The notes: a model not told the origin generated them from the sequence alone. Numbered from the stretch's first letter, positions 1 to 7,018 are shown. The stretch is DNA of 18,399 bases from an uncultured Mycoplasmatota bacterium (GCA_946494345.1 CAMMBX010000012.1:1-18399), one strand, 5' to 3'. Numbers and translations are program-made.

Positions 1-165
1 GACTTTGAAAAAATGATTAATAGTGTTAAAGAAGAAGGAGAGAAAAAAGGTGCTAGTAATGAGAAAAAGTCTATTGCTAAAGCAATGCTTTCTAAAGGTA
101 TTTCTATACCTTTAATAAGAGAAATAACTGGCCTTTCTGAAAAACAAATAACAAATCTTACTTAA
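1..165 (+). CDS. C-terminal end of an Rpn-family / PD-(D/E)XK transposase-like protein (5' truncated by window)
   Basis: The window opens inside a reading frame of 54 codons ending in TAA at 163-165. The peptide runs from a charged EEGEKKG stretch into IAKAMLSKG, then IREITGLSEKQITNL. This layout (a Gly/Glu/Lys-rich linker, an 'iAk.mL..G' helix, then a 'I...TGLs...I..L' helix-turn-helix-like tail) is what I know from the C-terminus of the Rpn recombination-promoting nuclease / PDDEXK_2 transposase family. The catalytic nuclease core would lie upstream and cannot be seen, so whether the gene is intact is unknown. A terminator follows at 226-254. Family assignment rests on the tail pattern only. 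Confidence 0.6.
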   Translation, partial: DFEKMINSVKEEGEKKGASNEKKSIAKAMLSKGISIPLIREITGLSEKQITNLT

Positions 166-225
166 AAATGAGAGGAAGTTAATGGAAGTTACCTTGATTA
201 TATTCACTGTTGACTAAGAGTGTGT

Positions 226-254
226 AAGAAAAACCACTAGGATTTTTCTTTTTT
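226..254 (+). terminator. Rho-independent terminator after the Rpn-like gene
   Basis: AAGAAAAACC (226-235) pairs with GG-A-TTTTTCTT (240-250) around the loop ACTA, with one bulged A, and is followed by a T-rich run. It lies 60 bases past the stop of the truncated upstream gene. Confidence 0.6.
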
Positions 255-263
255 CTTGCTAAC

Positions 264-294
264 AAAAAAAGGCTAAAAGTTTTCTACTCAGCCC
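264..294 (-). terminator. Terminator of the 296-886 gene
   Basis: Read on the minus strand, GGCTGAG (293 downwards) pairs with TTTTAGCC, including G-T wobbles, and is followed directly by seven T (270-264). It starts just past the TAA of the minus-strand gene, back to back with the plus-strand terminator at 226-254, so the two transcription units are insulated. Confidence 0.65.
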
Positions 295-295
295 T

Positions 296-886
296 TTATT
301 CATTTTCAGTAATTCTACCTATTCTAAAACTATATTTATAATCACTATCATTATATTCTTTTAAACTAAATTCTAAGCCTTGATATTGAAAGAACTCTGA
401 TGTTTCACTTGCTTCATCACTAGTATTTCCTAATGTTTCAAAAACCCTATCATATACTAGTTCAGTTGTCTCTTCACTTATCGCTTCGTCACTTGCTATT
501 ATCATATCTCTTATAAGATCTTTGGCATTCTTATTTTTATTATTAAAATTAATACTTATAATATTTACATTATTATCATCTTTAAGATTAAATTCTATTT
601 CCATATCATTAACTATTGCCTTATTATCTTTGACATCATTAATATCACTATCACTAATCTCATTAAAATTATTAATTAAATCATCAAGAGAAATATTATC
701 TATAGTATCAAGATCTGTTAAATCAGAGAAATCTTCATTCTCATATTTTTCTTCCATTGTCATATGATCAATTATCGATTTAGTTATTTCTGTAGATATA
801 TAGTAGCAAAGAACACCTAAAACAATAGTAACAACTATTAATATAATTATTTGTTTTTTTGATAATTTTTTCTTTTCTTTCTTCAT
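296..886 (-). CDS. Hypothetical membrane-anchored protein, acidic ectodomain
   Basis: A protein of 196 residues that I do not recognise. Residues 1-11 are Lys-rich (MKKEKKKLSKK), followed by one hydrophobic helix at about 12-30. This predicts an N-in, C-out anchor without a cleavable signal or lipobox. Residues 35-196 are acidic and rich in Asp/Asn/Glu, with a probable folded core at about 85-196 (alternating segments such as EIEFNLKDD, NIISINF, then YSFRIGRI at the end). The ATG at 886 is preceded by a GGCGGTG-type ribosome binding site and an extended -10 promoter. The gene is monocistronic, divergent from the sugar kinase and closed by its own terminator. No catalytic motif is visible. A surface or cell-envelope role is inferred from topology only. 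Confidence 0.7.
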   Translation of the reverse strand: MKKEKKKLSKKQIIILIVVTIVLGVLCYYISTEITKSIIDHMTMEEKYENEDFSDLTDLDTIDNISLDDLINNFNEISDSDINDVKDNKAIVNDMEIEFNLKDDNNVNIISINFNNKNKNAKDLIRDMIIASDEAISEETTELVYDRVFETLGNTSDEASETSEFFQYQGLEFSLKEYNDSDYKYSFRIGRITENE

Positions 887-910
887 TTATTACACCGCCT
901 TTATACTTTA

Positions 911-939
911 AGTATAACAAATATTTACACTTACGTCTT
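911..939 (-). promoter_or_regulatory. Extended -10 promoter for the 296-886 gene
   Basis: On the minus strand TG-T-TATACT (919-911) is an extended -10 element. The -35 position 17 bases upstream (AAGACG, 939-934) matches TTGACA only at three bases, as tolerated by extended -10 promoters. Confidence 0.5.
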
Positions 940-968
940 TCGTTTTTATATATTTTTTTGAAAAAAAT

Positions 969-977
969 TGTTATAAT
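969..977 (+). promoter_or_regulatory. Extended -10 promoter for the PfkB-family kinase
   Basis: TG-T-TATAAT at 969-977 is a perfect extended -10. No good -35 stands 17 bases upstream. With the usual start about 7 bases after the -10, the mRNA would begin near 984, leaving a leader of only about 9 bases. That leader consists of little more than the GGTGAT ribosome binding site before ATG 993. Confidence 0.6.
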
Positions 978-992
978 TAAAACGGTGATTAT

Positions 993-1895
993 ATGAAATA
1001 TTTAACAATTGGTCATGCTTCTTATGATATTACTTTTAGATTGGATAAATTTCCAATAGAAAATACGAAACAAAGAGTAAGTAAACATATAGATTGTGGA
1101 GGGGGACCTGCTAGTAATGCTGGCTATCTTCTTGCTCTTTGGGGGTGTGATGTATCTTTTCAAGGAGTTGCTGGTAATGATTATTATGGTAAAAGAATAA
1201 AAGAAGAATTTACAAAAGTAGGAGTAGATACTACTTATTTAGAACTTGCAGATGGCTTTGATACGATGCTTAGTTTTATTATTGCAAATTCAACTAATGC
1301 TAGTAGAACTATTCTAACTAGTCAAGATGATCAAATTAAAAGATGTAGCATCTTAAATAATAATAAATATGATGTAATCTTAGTAGATGGCGAAGAGGAA
1401 GAAATGAGTAAAAGAATTCTTCTTAATAACAAAGATGCCATTAAGATAATTGATGCTGGAACATGTAAACCAGGTACTGTTAATTTATGTCCTTATGTTG
1501 ATTACTTAGTTTGCTCTAAAAATTTTGCCTTAGATTATACTAAACTAGATTATGATGGAAGTATGGAAAGTTTAACTAAAATTCATCAAAAACTAGAAAA
1601 TGATTTTCATAATACTGTTGTTATTACTCTAGAAGATAAAGGTTGTTTTACGAAAATAGATAATGAATATAAACTAATACCCAGTATTAAAGTTAAAGCA
1701 GTTGATACTACAGGAGCAGGGGATATCTTTCATGGAGCCTTTACTTACTTTATAACTCATAACTATTCCCTTTTAGATACTTGTTGTCTTGCTAATATAA
1801 CAGGAGCATTATCTACTTTAAGAGTAGGAGGACGTTACTCTATGCCTAATTTAGAGGCCGTTTTAGAAAGAAGGAATTTTCTTGATACTATCTAG
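993..1895 (+). CDS. PfkB-family carbohydrate kinase (ribokinase-like)
   Basis: This is an ATP-dependent cytosolic kinase of the ribokinase/PfkB superfamily, which phosphorylates a sugar or related small alcohol. The 300-residue length is typical. The N-terminal substrate-site motif CGGGPASNAG is at about 35-44 (GG...N). The C-terminal signature DTTGAGDIFHGAF at 238-250 supplies the anion hole and the catalytic base Asp244. VVITLEDKG (209-217) matches the strand before the nucleotide site. The ATG at 993 has a modest GGTGAT site. The last 14 bases overlap the Smr gene, so the two are co-transcribed. The substrate cannot be named: sequences of this general type include fructokinases, ribokinases and 2-keto-3-deoxygluconate kinases, and no transporter or hydrolase gene lies beside it. 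Family call is firm; specificity is open. Confidence 0.93.
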   Translation: MKYLTIGHASYDITFRLDKFPIENTKQRVSKHIDCGGGPASNAGYLLALWGCDVSFQGVAGNDYYGKRIKEEFTKVGVDTTYLELADGFDTMLSFIIANSTNASRTILTSQDDQIKRCSILNNNKYDVILVDGEEEEMSKRILLNNKDAIKIIDAGTCKPGTVNLCPYVDYLVCSKNFALDYTKLDYDGSMESLTKIHQKLENDFHNTVVITLEDKGCFTKIDNEYKLIPSIKVKAVDTTGAGDIFHGAFTYFITHNYSLLDTCCLANITGALSTLRVGGRYSMPNLEAVLERRNFLDTI

Positions 1896-2139
1896 TTATC
1901 CTAGCATAGACTTACATGGTATGGATAGAAGTTATGCAATCTTTAAAGTGAGAGAGTTTATTGATGATTGTTACAAGTTAAAATATCAAAATATTGTCAT
2001 TATTCATGGTATTGGTGAAGGAATACTACGAAATGCTGTTAAAGAGTACTTGCAAAAAGATAAAAGAGTGTTAGAATATAAACTGGATTTTATGAATCCA
2101 GGATGCACACTTGTCAGTTTAAAGTTTGACAATCCTTAA
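1882..2139 (+). CDS. Stand-alone Smr-domain protein
   Basis: An 85-residue protein that is almost nothing but an Smr (small MutS-related) domain, a fold associated with nucleic-acid binding or endonuclease activity in MutS2 C-termini. The two hallmark motifs are present: DLHG at 10-13 and HGIGEGILR at 42-50 (the HGxGxGxL loop). The start is a TTG at 1882, preceded by AGAAGGAA at a good distance. The first ATG in frame (1921) would remove DLHG, so TTG is preferred. It overlaps the sugar kinase by 14 bases, implying translational coupling. There is no MutS ATPase part, so it is not MutS2. Its last codons contain the promoter of the next operon. Cellular role unknown. Confidence 0.88.
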   Translation: MILSSYPSIDLHGMDRSYAIFKVREFIDDCYKLKYQNIVIIHGIGEGILRNAVKEYLQKDKRVLEYKLDFMNPGCTLVSLKFDNP

Positions 2140-2154
2140 GTTTTGTGTTATAAT
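2126..2154 (+). promoter_or_regulatory. Consensus SigA promoter inside the Smr gene end
   Basis: TTGACA (2126-2131), a 17-base spacer and TATAAT (2149-2154), with TG at 2146-2147 as an extended -10. All twelve hexamer bases match the consensus. The -35 is coding sequence of the Smr protein (reading F-D-N), and the -10 lies 10 bases past its stop. It should drive the 2186-4761 pair independently. Confidence 0.85.
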
Positions 2155-2185
2155 ATGGCCAACTTAGGAAAAGGGGGATTTGTGT

Positions 2186-3190
2186 ATGTATACAGAAGAA
2201 AATCAAAGAGGTAGATTTCCACTTCGTGATATTTTACTAAAAGCAATAGTGGTAATAATCTTTTTAATTTTAATTATATTTATTATTACTAGAATTACTT
2301 CTAATGATACAACTACTAATAAAAAAGTAAGTTCTAATTATGATGAAGTATTTAGTGAAAATCTAGAAGCAATGGAAAATGCTGCCTTTAGTTATTATAC
2401 AAAAGATAGACTACCAACAGAGGTTGGGGCAGTTAATGAGTTAACATTAAGAGAAATGATAAACTCTAATTTATTAGAAGCTTTTACTGATGCTGATGGT
2501 AATTCATGTGATGTTAATGAAAGTTATATTAGATTAACTAAAAATGAAGAAGATTATACTTTAAGAGTAAATCTAAAATGTAATGAAAAAGAAGATTATT
2601 CTCTTATGAAAGTAGGAGAATATGACTATTGTGAACATGATATATGTAAAAGAAATAGTTCTAAAGAAAATAAAGATACTAAAGAAGAAAGTGAACCAAC
2701 TAAGGAAGTAGAAATAACAGAGCCTGCTAACAATAACAACAGTACTGCTAGTTCTACTACAACTTCAAGAAATAGTACTAATAATACTAATAGTAATACA
2801 GTTAATACAAATACTTCTACTAACAATAATACAAGTAATAATACTAATCAAACTTCAAAACCAACAGTAATGTATGAATATAAAAAAGTAACCAATCCAG
2901 TTTTATCAGCATGGAGTGCTTGGAGTAGTTGGCAATACAATAACGAAAGATATAGTGCTGTTAAATGTAGTACTAATGATACTAATTGTTTAAGAGAAAT
3001 CCAACTATATTCAAGAGTAGAGAAAATAGGAACTGACTCTAATGGTAAAGCAGTTTATGGTAGAGTAAACTATTATAGTTATAGAACAAGACGATTAATA
3101 ACCACTGCTTCAACTGATACAAAATGGAGTGCTTATAATGATACAAATTTATTAACAAATGGTTATACTTATACAGGTAATTTTAGATAG
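2186..3190 (+). CDS. Membrane-anchored protein with pseudopilin-like ectodomain, Asn/Thr linker and Trp-rich C-terminal domain
   Basis: The protein has 334 residues from ATG 2186, which sits 8 bases after AAGGGGG; a TTG at 2180 would be too close to that site. Layout: a short cytosolic start, TM helix at about 16-35, then an ectodomain at about 50-130 with LPTEVG, TLREMIN, CDVNES and LKC. This domain resembles the region after the prepilin helix in the 16157-18289 protein. Residues 131-160 hold a second Cys pair (YCEHDIC) and a charged stretch. About 160-225 is a nearly pure Asn/Thr/Ser linker. The C-terminal part begins with SAWSAWSSW, which recalls the WSxWSxW ladder of thrombospondin type 1 modules, although the matching cysteines are not obvious. 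Unlike true prepilins it lacks the G|FxxxE processing site. The gene shares an operon with the next gene, 11 bases away. Function unknown; a surface location is inferred from topology. Confidence 0.8.
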   Translation: MYTEENQRGRFPLRDILLKAIVVIIFLILIIFIITRITSNDTTTNKKVSSNYDEVFSENLEAMENAAFSYYTKDRLPTEVGAVNELTLREMINSNLLEAFTDADGNSCDVNESYIRLTKNEEDYTLRVNLKCNEKEDYSLMKVGEYDYCEHDICKRNSSKENKDTKEESEPTKEVEITEPANNNNSTASSTTTSRNSTNNTNSNTVNTNTSTNNNTSNNTNQTSKPTVMYEYKKVTNPVLSAWSAWSSWQYNNERYSAVKCSTNDTNCLREIQLYSRVEKIGTDSNGKAVYGRVNYYSYRTRRLITTASTDTKWSAYNDTNLLTNGYTYTGNFR

Positions 3191-3201
3191 GGGTGAAAAA
3201 A

Positions 3202-4761
3202 ATGAATAATAATAATAAAGTACTAGGAATTTATCGTTTTACTGAAAAAGATGACATGAATAAAACATGTATTACATACTGTTATGTTTTAAAAGATAGC
3301 AATGACAAAGTAACATATCATTTTACTGAAGATGAGACTAAAGTTAAAAGAATAATAAAACAATACGCTACTGAAAATGGTTATAATAAAAGTAATAAAT
3401 ATAAAATAATTACTGATAATCCTAACCGTTTTAACTTAAATTGTAATGACATTGATGATGTTTTTGATAGAATTAAAGATGCAAATCCTAAATTAGATAT
3501 CGATGTAAGAAAATTTGCGAAAGCTAAAAATAGATTTAATAAAAAAGGTGAAGAAAAAGAAAAAGTAAATCTTATCGCTAAAGCTAGGAATTTCATAAGA
3601 AAAGGAAAAGCTTTTGTACGTAATAAAAGATATCCTGCTGCTAATTTCTTTAGCAAGTTAAAAGACAATAAGAAATTTAAACGTGTCGCTTGTTCTGCAT
3701 TATTAATGGGGCTATGTGCTATTGGGGCCATCACTGCTTTTAGAGCAAGTAAAAATAATAGCCCTACTAATACAGGCAGTAAAATAGCAATTGTTGATGA
3801 TCCTGATTTAGATAATGATATCGATGAAGAACAAATAAAAGAAGGAGCTGCTGATCTTGTAGATGAAACAACTGTTAGAGCTCAAGCTAAAGCAAATGCT
3901 GAAACTGCTGCTAAAGCTAGCGCTAGCACATCTACTAATAGAACTACTAATAGAGCCTCATCATCTTCTAATATCAGTACTGCAGTTACTACAACTCCGG
4001 GTAGTATAAATACTAGTGTTCCTGCTATGGAAGATCCAAATGCAACTTTAAATACTAACAATAATAACAACAGTAATAATACTAATCCATCACAAGACAC
4101 TAATAATGACAATTATCAAAATGTTACAGAAGAAGAAATTCCAAGTAATTCTGAAAATGGTAATACTTCTGATGATGATTATACAGAAATAATAGATGTT
4201 CCTGCTAAAGGAGAAGAAGATACTAATACACCATCTCAAGATGAAGATACTAATAAAGAAGATGAAACAATAAATAAAGATAATGTTATTTTTGATGATC
4301 AATTTATTGGTAATGAAGATGCTATTGACGATGATGTCAGTTATGATAATGTTTATGAATATGAAGAAGAGACTCCATCTTTACCTGACCCCAATGAAAC
4401 TGCTACATCAGGTAATGGTGATTATGTAACTAGCGAAGAAGAATTAACTGAAAGTGCTGAAAATATTAATAACAATACTAATATTACTACAGGTAGTACA
4501 ACACCACTTCCTGATCCAAACGAAACCGCTACAGCAGGTAATGGTGATTATGTTACTAGTGAAGAAGAAATAGATGTAGTGCCAGTAGAACAAGGAACTT
4601 CTTTAACTGATACAGAACTAAATAACGAAAGAATGGTAACTAAAGCTGTTGAAGCCATGGCTAATGGAGAAGATGTTAATTTAGTTTATAATTATGAAGA
4701 TGGTACTATGAATATAGAACAAAACTCTCAAAGCCTAGAAACAAATAGTTTAACAAAATAG
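3202..4761 (+). CDS. Hypothetical TM protein with cytosolic N-terminal domain and long acidic Asn/Thr-rich external region carrying a duplicated motif
   Basis: The protein has 519 residues from ATG 3202, which sits 6 bases after AGGGGTG; a GTG at 3193 lies within that site and is rejected. Residues 7-100 look like a folded domain (VLGIYRFTEK, YCYVLKDSND, KYKIITDN), followed by a Lys/Arg-rich helix to about 160. One TM helix lies at 162-180, with the positive side inward. The remaining 340 residues are low-complexity and strongly acidic, with an Ala/Ser/Thr stretch at about 225-260. They contain two copies of a 21-residue motif beginning LPDPNETA (394-414 and 436-456). No LPxTG anchor or catalytic motif is seen. 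The gene follows its partner by 11 bases and ends in a terminator that includes its stop codon. I do not recognise the family; an envelope role is inferred. Confidence 0.78.
   Translation: MNNNNKVLGIYRFTEKDDMNKTCITYCYVLKDSNDKVTYHFTEDETKVKRIIKQYATENGYNKSNKYKIITDNPNRFNLNCNDIDDVFDRIKDANPKLDIDVRKFAKAKNRFNKKGEEKEKVNLIAKARNFIRKGKAFVRNKRYPAANFFSKLKDNKKFKRVACSALLMGLCAIGAITAFRASKNNSPTNTGSKIAIVDDPDLDNDIDEEQIKEGAADLVDETTVRAQAKANAETAAKASASTSTNRTTNRASSSSNISTAVTTTPGSINTSVPAMEDPNATLNTNNNNNSNNTNPSQDTNNDNYQNVTEEEIPSNSENGNTSDDDYTEIIDVPAKGEEDTNTPSQDEDTNKEDETINKDNVIFDDQFIGNEDAIDDDVSYDNVYEYEEETPSLPDPNETATSGNGDYVTSEEELTESAENINNNTNITTGSTTPLPDPNETATAGNGDYVTSEEEIDVVPVEQGTSLTDTELNNERMVTKAVEAMANGEDVNLVYNYEDGTMNIEQNSQSLETNSLTK
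4381..4443 (+). repeat. Copy 1 of a 21-codon motif in the 3202-4761 protein
   Basis: Encodes LPDPNETATSGNGDYVTSEE plus one further Glu. Compared with copy 2 it differs by one amino acid (Ser/Ala), while about eight codons differ silently. The similarity is therefore kept at protein level and is not a recent DNA duplication. Confidence 0.9.
4507..4569 (+). repeat. Copy 2 of the 21-codon motif
   Basis: Same motif as 4381-4443, with Ala replacing Ser at the tenth position, 126 bases downstream. The 21 residues between the copies are unrelated Asn/Thr-rich linker. Confidence 0.9.
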
Positions 4762-4779
4762 TTTTACTATTTGTTTTTT
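4752..4779 (+). terminator. Terminator overlapping the stop codon of the 3202-4761 gene
   Basis: AACAAA-A-TAG (4752-4761) pairs with CTATTTGTT (4767-4775) around TTTTA, with one bulged A, followed by a T run. The TAG at the top of the left arm is the stop codon itself. Confidence 0.6.
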
Positions 4780-4782
4780 CTT

Positions 4783-4791
4783 TGATATAAT
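4783..4791 (+). promoter_or_regulatory. Extended -10 promoter for the 4819-6720 gene
   Basis: TG-A-TATAAT at 4783-4791. A poor -35 (TTTACT, 4763-4768) falls in the terminator loop and right arm. The promoter begins a few bases after the terminator T run, so the downstream gene probably has its own transcript. Confidence 0.6.
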
Positions 4792-4818
4792 TTAACTAAA
4801 GAATAGGGAGTGGCGTAT

Positions 4819-6720
4819 ATGGCTTATAGTTTTGATTTATTAAAAGAGTTCGATGATAATAGAGGAGAAATAAAAAAATTTATTGAAGATACTGATAAAA
4901 TTATAATTAGTGAACAAATAAGTTCTTATAAAACCCTAATTAATCAGCTTTTAGGACACTACAATCAACTTTTAATAAGAGTCCAAGATCTAATTTCTAA
5001 AGAAGAGTTTAGTAAAAATATTAACTTTCAAAAAGATGTTTCTTCGAAATTAGAATCTTTAAAAGAAGAAAATGATCTTGACCTTTTAAATAGTCTTGAA
5101 AAGCTTTATAAAGATACAGAAAAATCATATCACGATATAAATAAAATAGTCTTATCTACTATTAAGAATGATAACAGTATTTTAGAATATAATAATTTAA
5201 CTAGAAGAATAAATGAAAATATTGTAAGAGTTAATAATTTTGATCTACCTAAAAGTATAATAGATGAGTTATTACCAATTTATAATGAAGCGAAAGAAAT
5301 CAAAGATATCTCTAAATTAAATCAACTTCAAAATAAACTTCAAAATATTATAACAACTAATACAAATACCACTATTAATGATAAACAAGGAAATAAAGAC
5401 GAAAGAATATTTTCTCTTTTCGCCAAAATAAATGATCAAATAATAGACTCTTCATTTTTAACTAAAAATAATTTAATCTATGCTTGCTATACTCTTGAAG
5501 ATAATAGTAAGTACTATGCTATTGTTAAAGATGAGAAAGAAATTAAAATAATAGACCAAAACTTCAGCAATTTGCCTAATTTAGTTTTAACTAAAGATAA
5601 AATAATTGAAACCTGTAAAATAATTATAAAGAATGCTGGTATATACTATAATCTAAACGAATATATGCGTTATATTGAAAAAAGTTATAAGACAAAAGTG
5701 ACTAAAGAAATAGATGATTTAATCGCTAAATACAAAACAAGACTAACTTCATTAGAAGAAAATATTAATTTACAATTAAGCTTTATTGATGATATCGCTC
5801 TTTTAGTTAATCATAAGCCATGTTCCAAATATCCTAATATAATTTATAATGATATAAAATTAGAAGCATATTTTAAAAAAGGTAGTAAGGACTCTAAATT
5901 AAGAGAAATAGAAAGACTTATTGTAGAAGTATTATTAAATCCTAATGTTAAGAGTGAATTTGATACTAAAAGCATCTTAAAGACTTTATATGATAATGAT
6001 GTTATAGATTCCCTATTAACAAGTATTTATTCATCTATAAAGCAAACTCCTCAAGTTAATACTGCTGATAATATTAATAGTGATTTAACCGTTCCAAATA
6101 ACAATATTAAAACTAATAATGAAAAAATAGAATCTTACTTAAAAAGCCGGGTTCAAGAGCTAGAGTTACTTTCTAGTAGTCCTAAAATAAATGTAACTAT
6201 TACTAAAGATGATAATACATTATTTAAAGATATAAATACTGTATTAGATCTAAATACCGCTATTGTTATTTGTGATAAAGTTTATAAGAAAGGGCAAGGT
6301 AATTATGCTGTTACTGATTATTTAAAAACAGGTAATACTTTAAAATTTACTTCAAAGTATAAAGCAAGAGACTTAGCAAGTGCTGTTAATAGAGATAATT
6401 ACTTAAAATTATTACTTGAAAACATTCTAAAACGTTATATATATTTAAAAACAAAAAATATCCCAAATGATTTACAAAACTTTATAGAATCTTTCCTATC
6501 TAAAGATAATGTTGATCTTAAAACTTTAGTTCAAGCATTATTAAATGATGAAAATATTATAAATAATAGTATTAATAATTTTGACTATGAATTATTAAAT
6601 GTTCTATCTAATAAAAATAAAATAGTAGAAGAAGAGTTAAAAAGTAGTAATGATTTAATTATTAGTAAAATTAATAAGATTTTAGAAGATATTAAGAAAA
6701 CAAATAATCTAATAGACTAA
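4819..6720 (+). CDS. Hypothetical soluble, largely helical protein
   Basis: A protein of 633 residues that I do not recognise. The ATG at 4819 stands 8 bases after TAGGGAG; the GTG at 4810 lies within the binding site. There is no signal peptide or TM helix. The N-terminal part (about 1-180) is rich in Leu/Lys/Glu/Ile with coiled-coil character. A more globular segment follows at about 200-290 (ACYTLEDNSKYYAIVKDEKE suggests strands). Two further helical blocks are separated by an Asn/Thr-rich hinge at about 415-440, and the end is helical again. Codon use matches its neighbours. It has its own promoter but lies directly downstream of two surface-protein genes in the same direction, so a cytosolic or scaffolding partner for them is possible. 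That is inference from position only. No strong terminator follows at once; the next good one is at 6985-7015. Confidence 0.75.
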   Translation: MAYSFDLLKEFDDNRGEIKKFIEDTDKIIISEQISSYKTLINQLLGHYNQLLIRVQDLISKEEFSKNINFQKDVSSKLESLKEENDLDLLNSLEKLYKDTEKSYHDINKIVLSTIKNDNSILEYNNLTRRINENIVRVNNFDLPKSIIDELLPIYNEAKEIKDISKLNQLQNKLQNIITTNTNTTINDKQGNKDERIFSLFAKINDQIIDSSFLTKNNLIYACYTLEDNSKYYAIVKDEKEIKIIDQNFSNLPNLVLTKDKIIETCKIIIKNAGIYYNLNEYMRYIEKSYKTKVTKEIDDLIAKYKTRLTSLEENINLQLSFIDDIALLVNHKPCSKYPNIIYNDIKLEAYFKKGSKDSKLREIERLIVEVLLNPNVKSEFDTKSILKTLYDNDVIDSLLTSIYSSIKQTPQVNTADNINSDLTVPNNNIKTNNEKIESYLKSRVQELELLSSSPKINVTITKDDNTLFKDINTVLDLNTAIVICDKVYKKGQGNYAVTDYLKTGNTLKFTSKYKARDLASAVNRDNYLKLLLENILKRYIYLKTKNIPNDLQNFIESFLSKDNVDLKTLVQALLNDENIINNSINNFDYELLNVLSNKNKIVEEELKSSNDLIISKINKILEDIKKTNNLID

Positions 6721-6984
6721 TATTAATAGGCTATTTCTTAACAGTAAGTATTGCAAAATTCATGTATTTTTTAATAGGTTTATTAGTTTTATCAGGCTTT
6801 GTTCCTTTTAAAATAAAAAAATAAATGTAAATTTTTGTTGCTATTGCTGGTTTTCAGCTAGTTTACGAAAACTCGTACTTGTAACTTTTGCAGTTTTATT
6901 ATATATTGTTATTGGGAATTAATTTTCCTAGTCATCTAACTCTCTTTACCATCTTATTTTGTTTTAAAGTCGCCCAAATTAAAC
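6721..6984. other. Non-coding stretch, no supported gene
   Basis: No frame carries a convincing start with a ribosome binding site. Two short open stretches look faintly protein-like: a plus-strand hydrophobic one ending at a TAA near 6824-6834, and a minus-strand one of about 39 codons ending near 6740. Neither has a usable start and both may be decay remnants. Small hairpins are visible at 6846-6858 (GCTG/CAGC) and 6860-6873 (AGTTT/AAACT). The left arm of an inverted repeat lies at 6930-6943. Confidence 0.5.
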
Positions 6985-7008
6985 AAAAAAAGAAGAGTTT
7001 AGATGACT
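6930..7008. repeat. Inverted repeat spanning the intergenic end and terminator
   Basis: AGTCATCTAACTCT (6930-6943) is the reverse complement of 6994-7008 (AGAGTTTAGATGACT) apart from one missing A, with a 50-base interval. The right arm is also the hairpin of the terminator at 6985-7015, so the two structures exclude each other in RNA. Confidence 0.65.
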
Positions 7009-7015
7009 CTTTTTT
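6985..7015. terminator. Bidirectional terminator
   Basis: AGAGT (6994-6998) and ACTCT (7006-7010) form the core stem. It is flanked by an A run (6985-6991), which is a T run on the minus strand, and a T run (7010-7015) on the plus strand. It ends the minus-strand kinase-like gene, whose stop is at 7019-7021, and any plus-strand read-through. Confidence 0.7.
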
Positions 7016-7018
7016 AAT

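Noticed and set aside
522..767. Plus-strand hydrophobic open frame opposite the 296-886 gene
   Set aside because: A shadow of an Asp/Asn-rich gene read in antisense, which always looks Leu/Ile/Ser-rich; no binding site.
1921..2139. ATG 1921 as start of the Smr protein
   Set aside because: It would delete the DLHG motif; TTG 1882 has AGAAGGAA at proper distance.
3894..4100. Asn/Thr/Ser-rich coding stretch as a tandem repeat or CRISPR-like array
   Set aside because: Codon-level low complexity without fixed period or spacers; it is continuous reading frame.
3882..4302. Minus-strand Leu/Val- and Ile/Phe-rich frames opposite the acidic repeat protein
   Set aside because: Antisense images of Asn/Glu/Thr codons, with no ribosome binding site or promoter.
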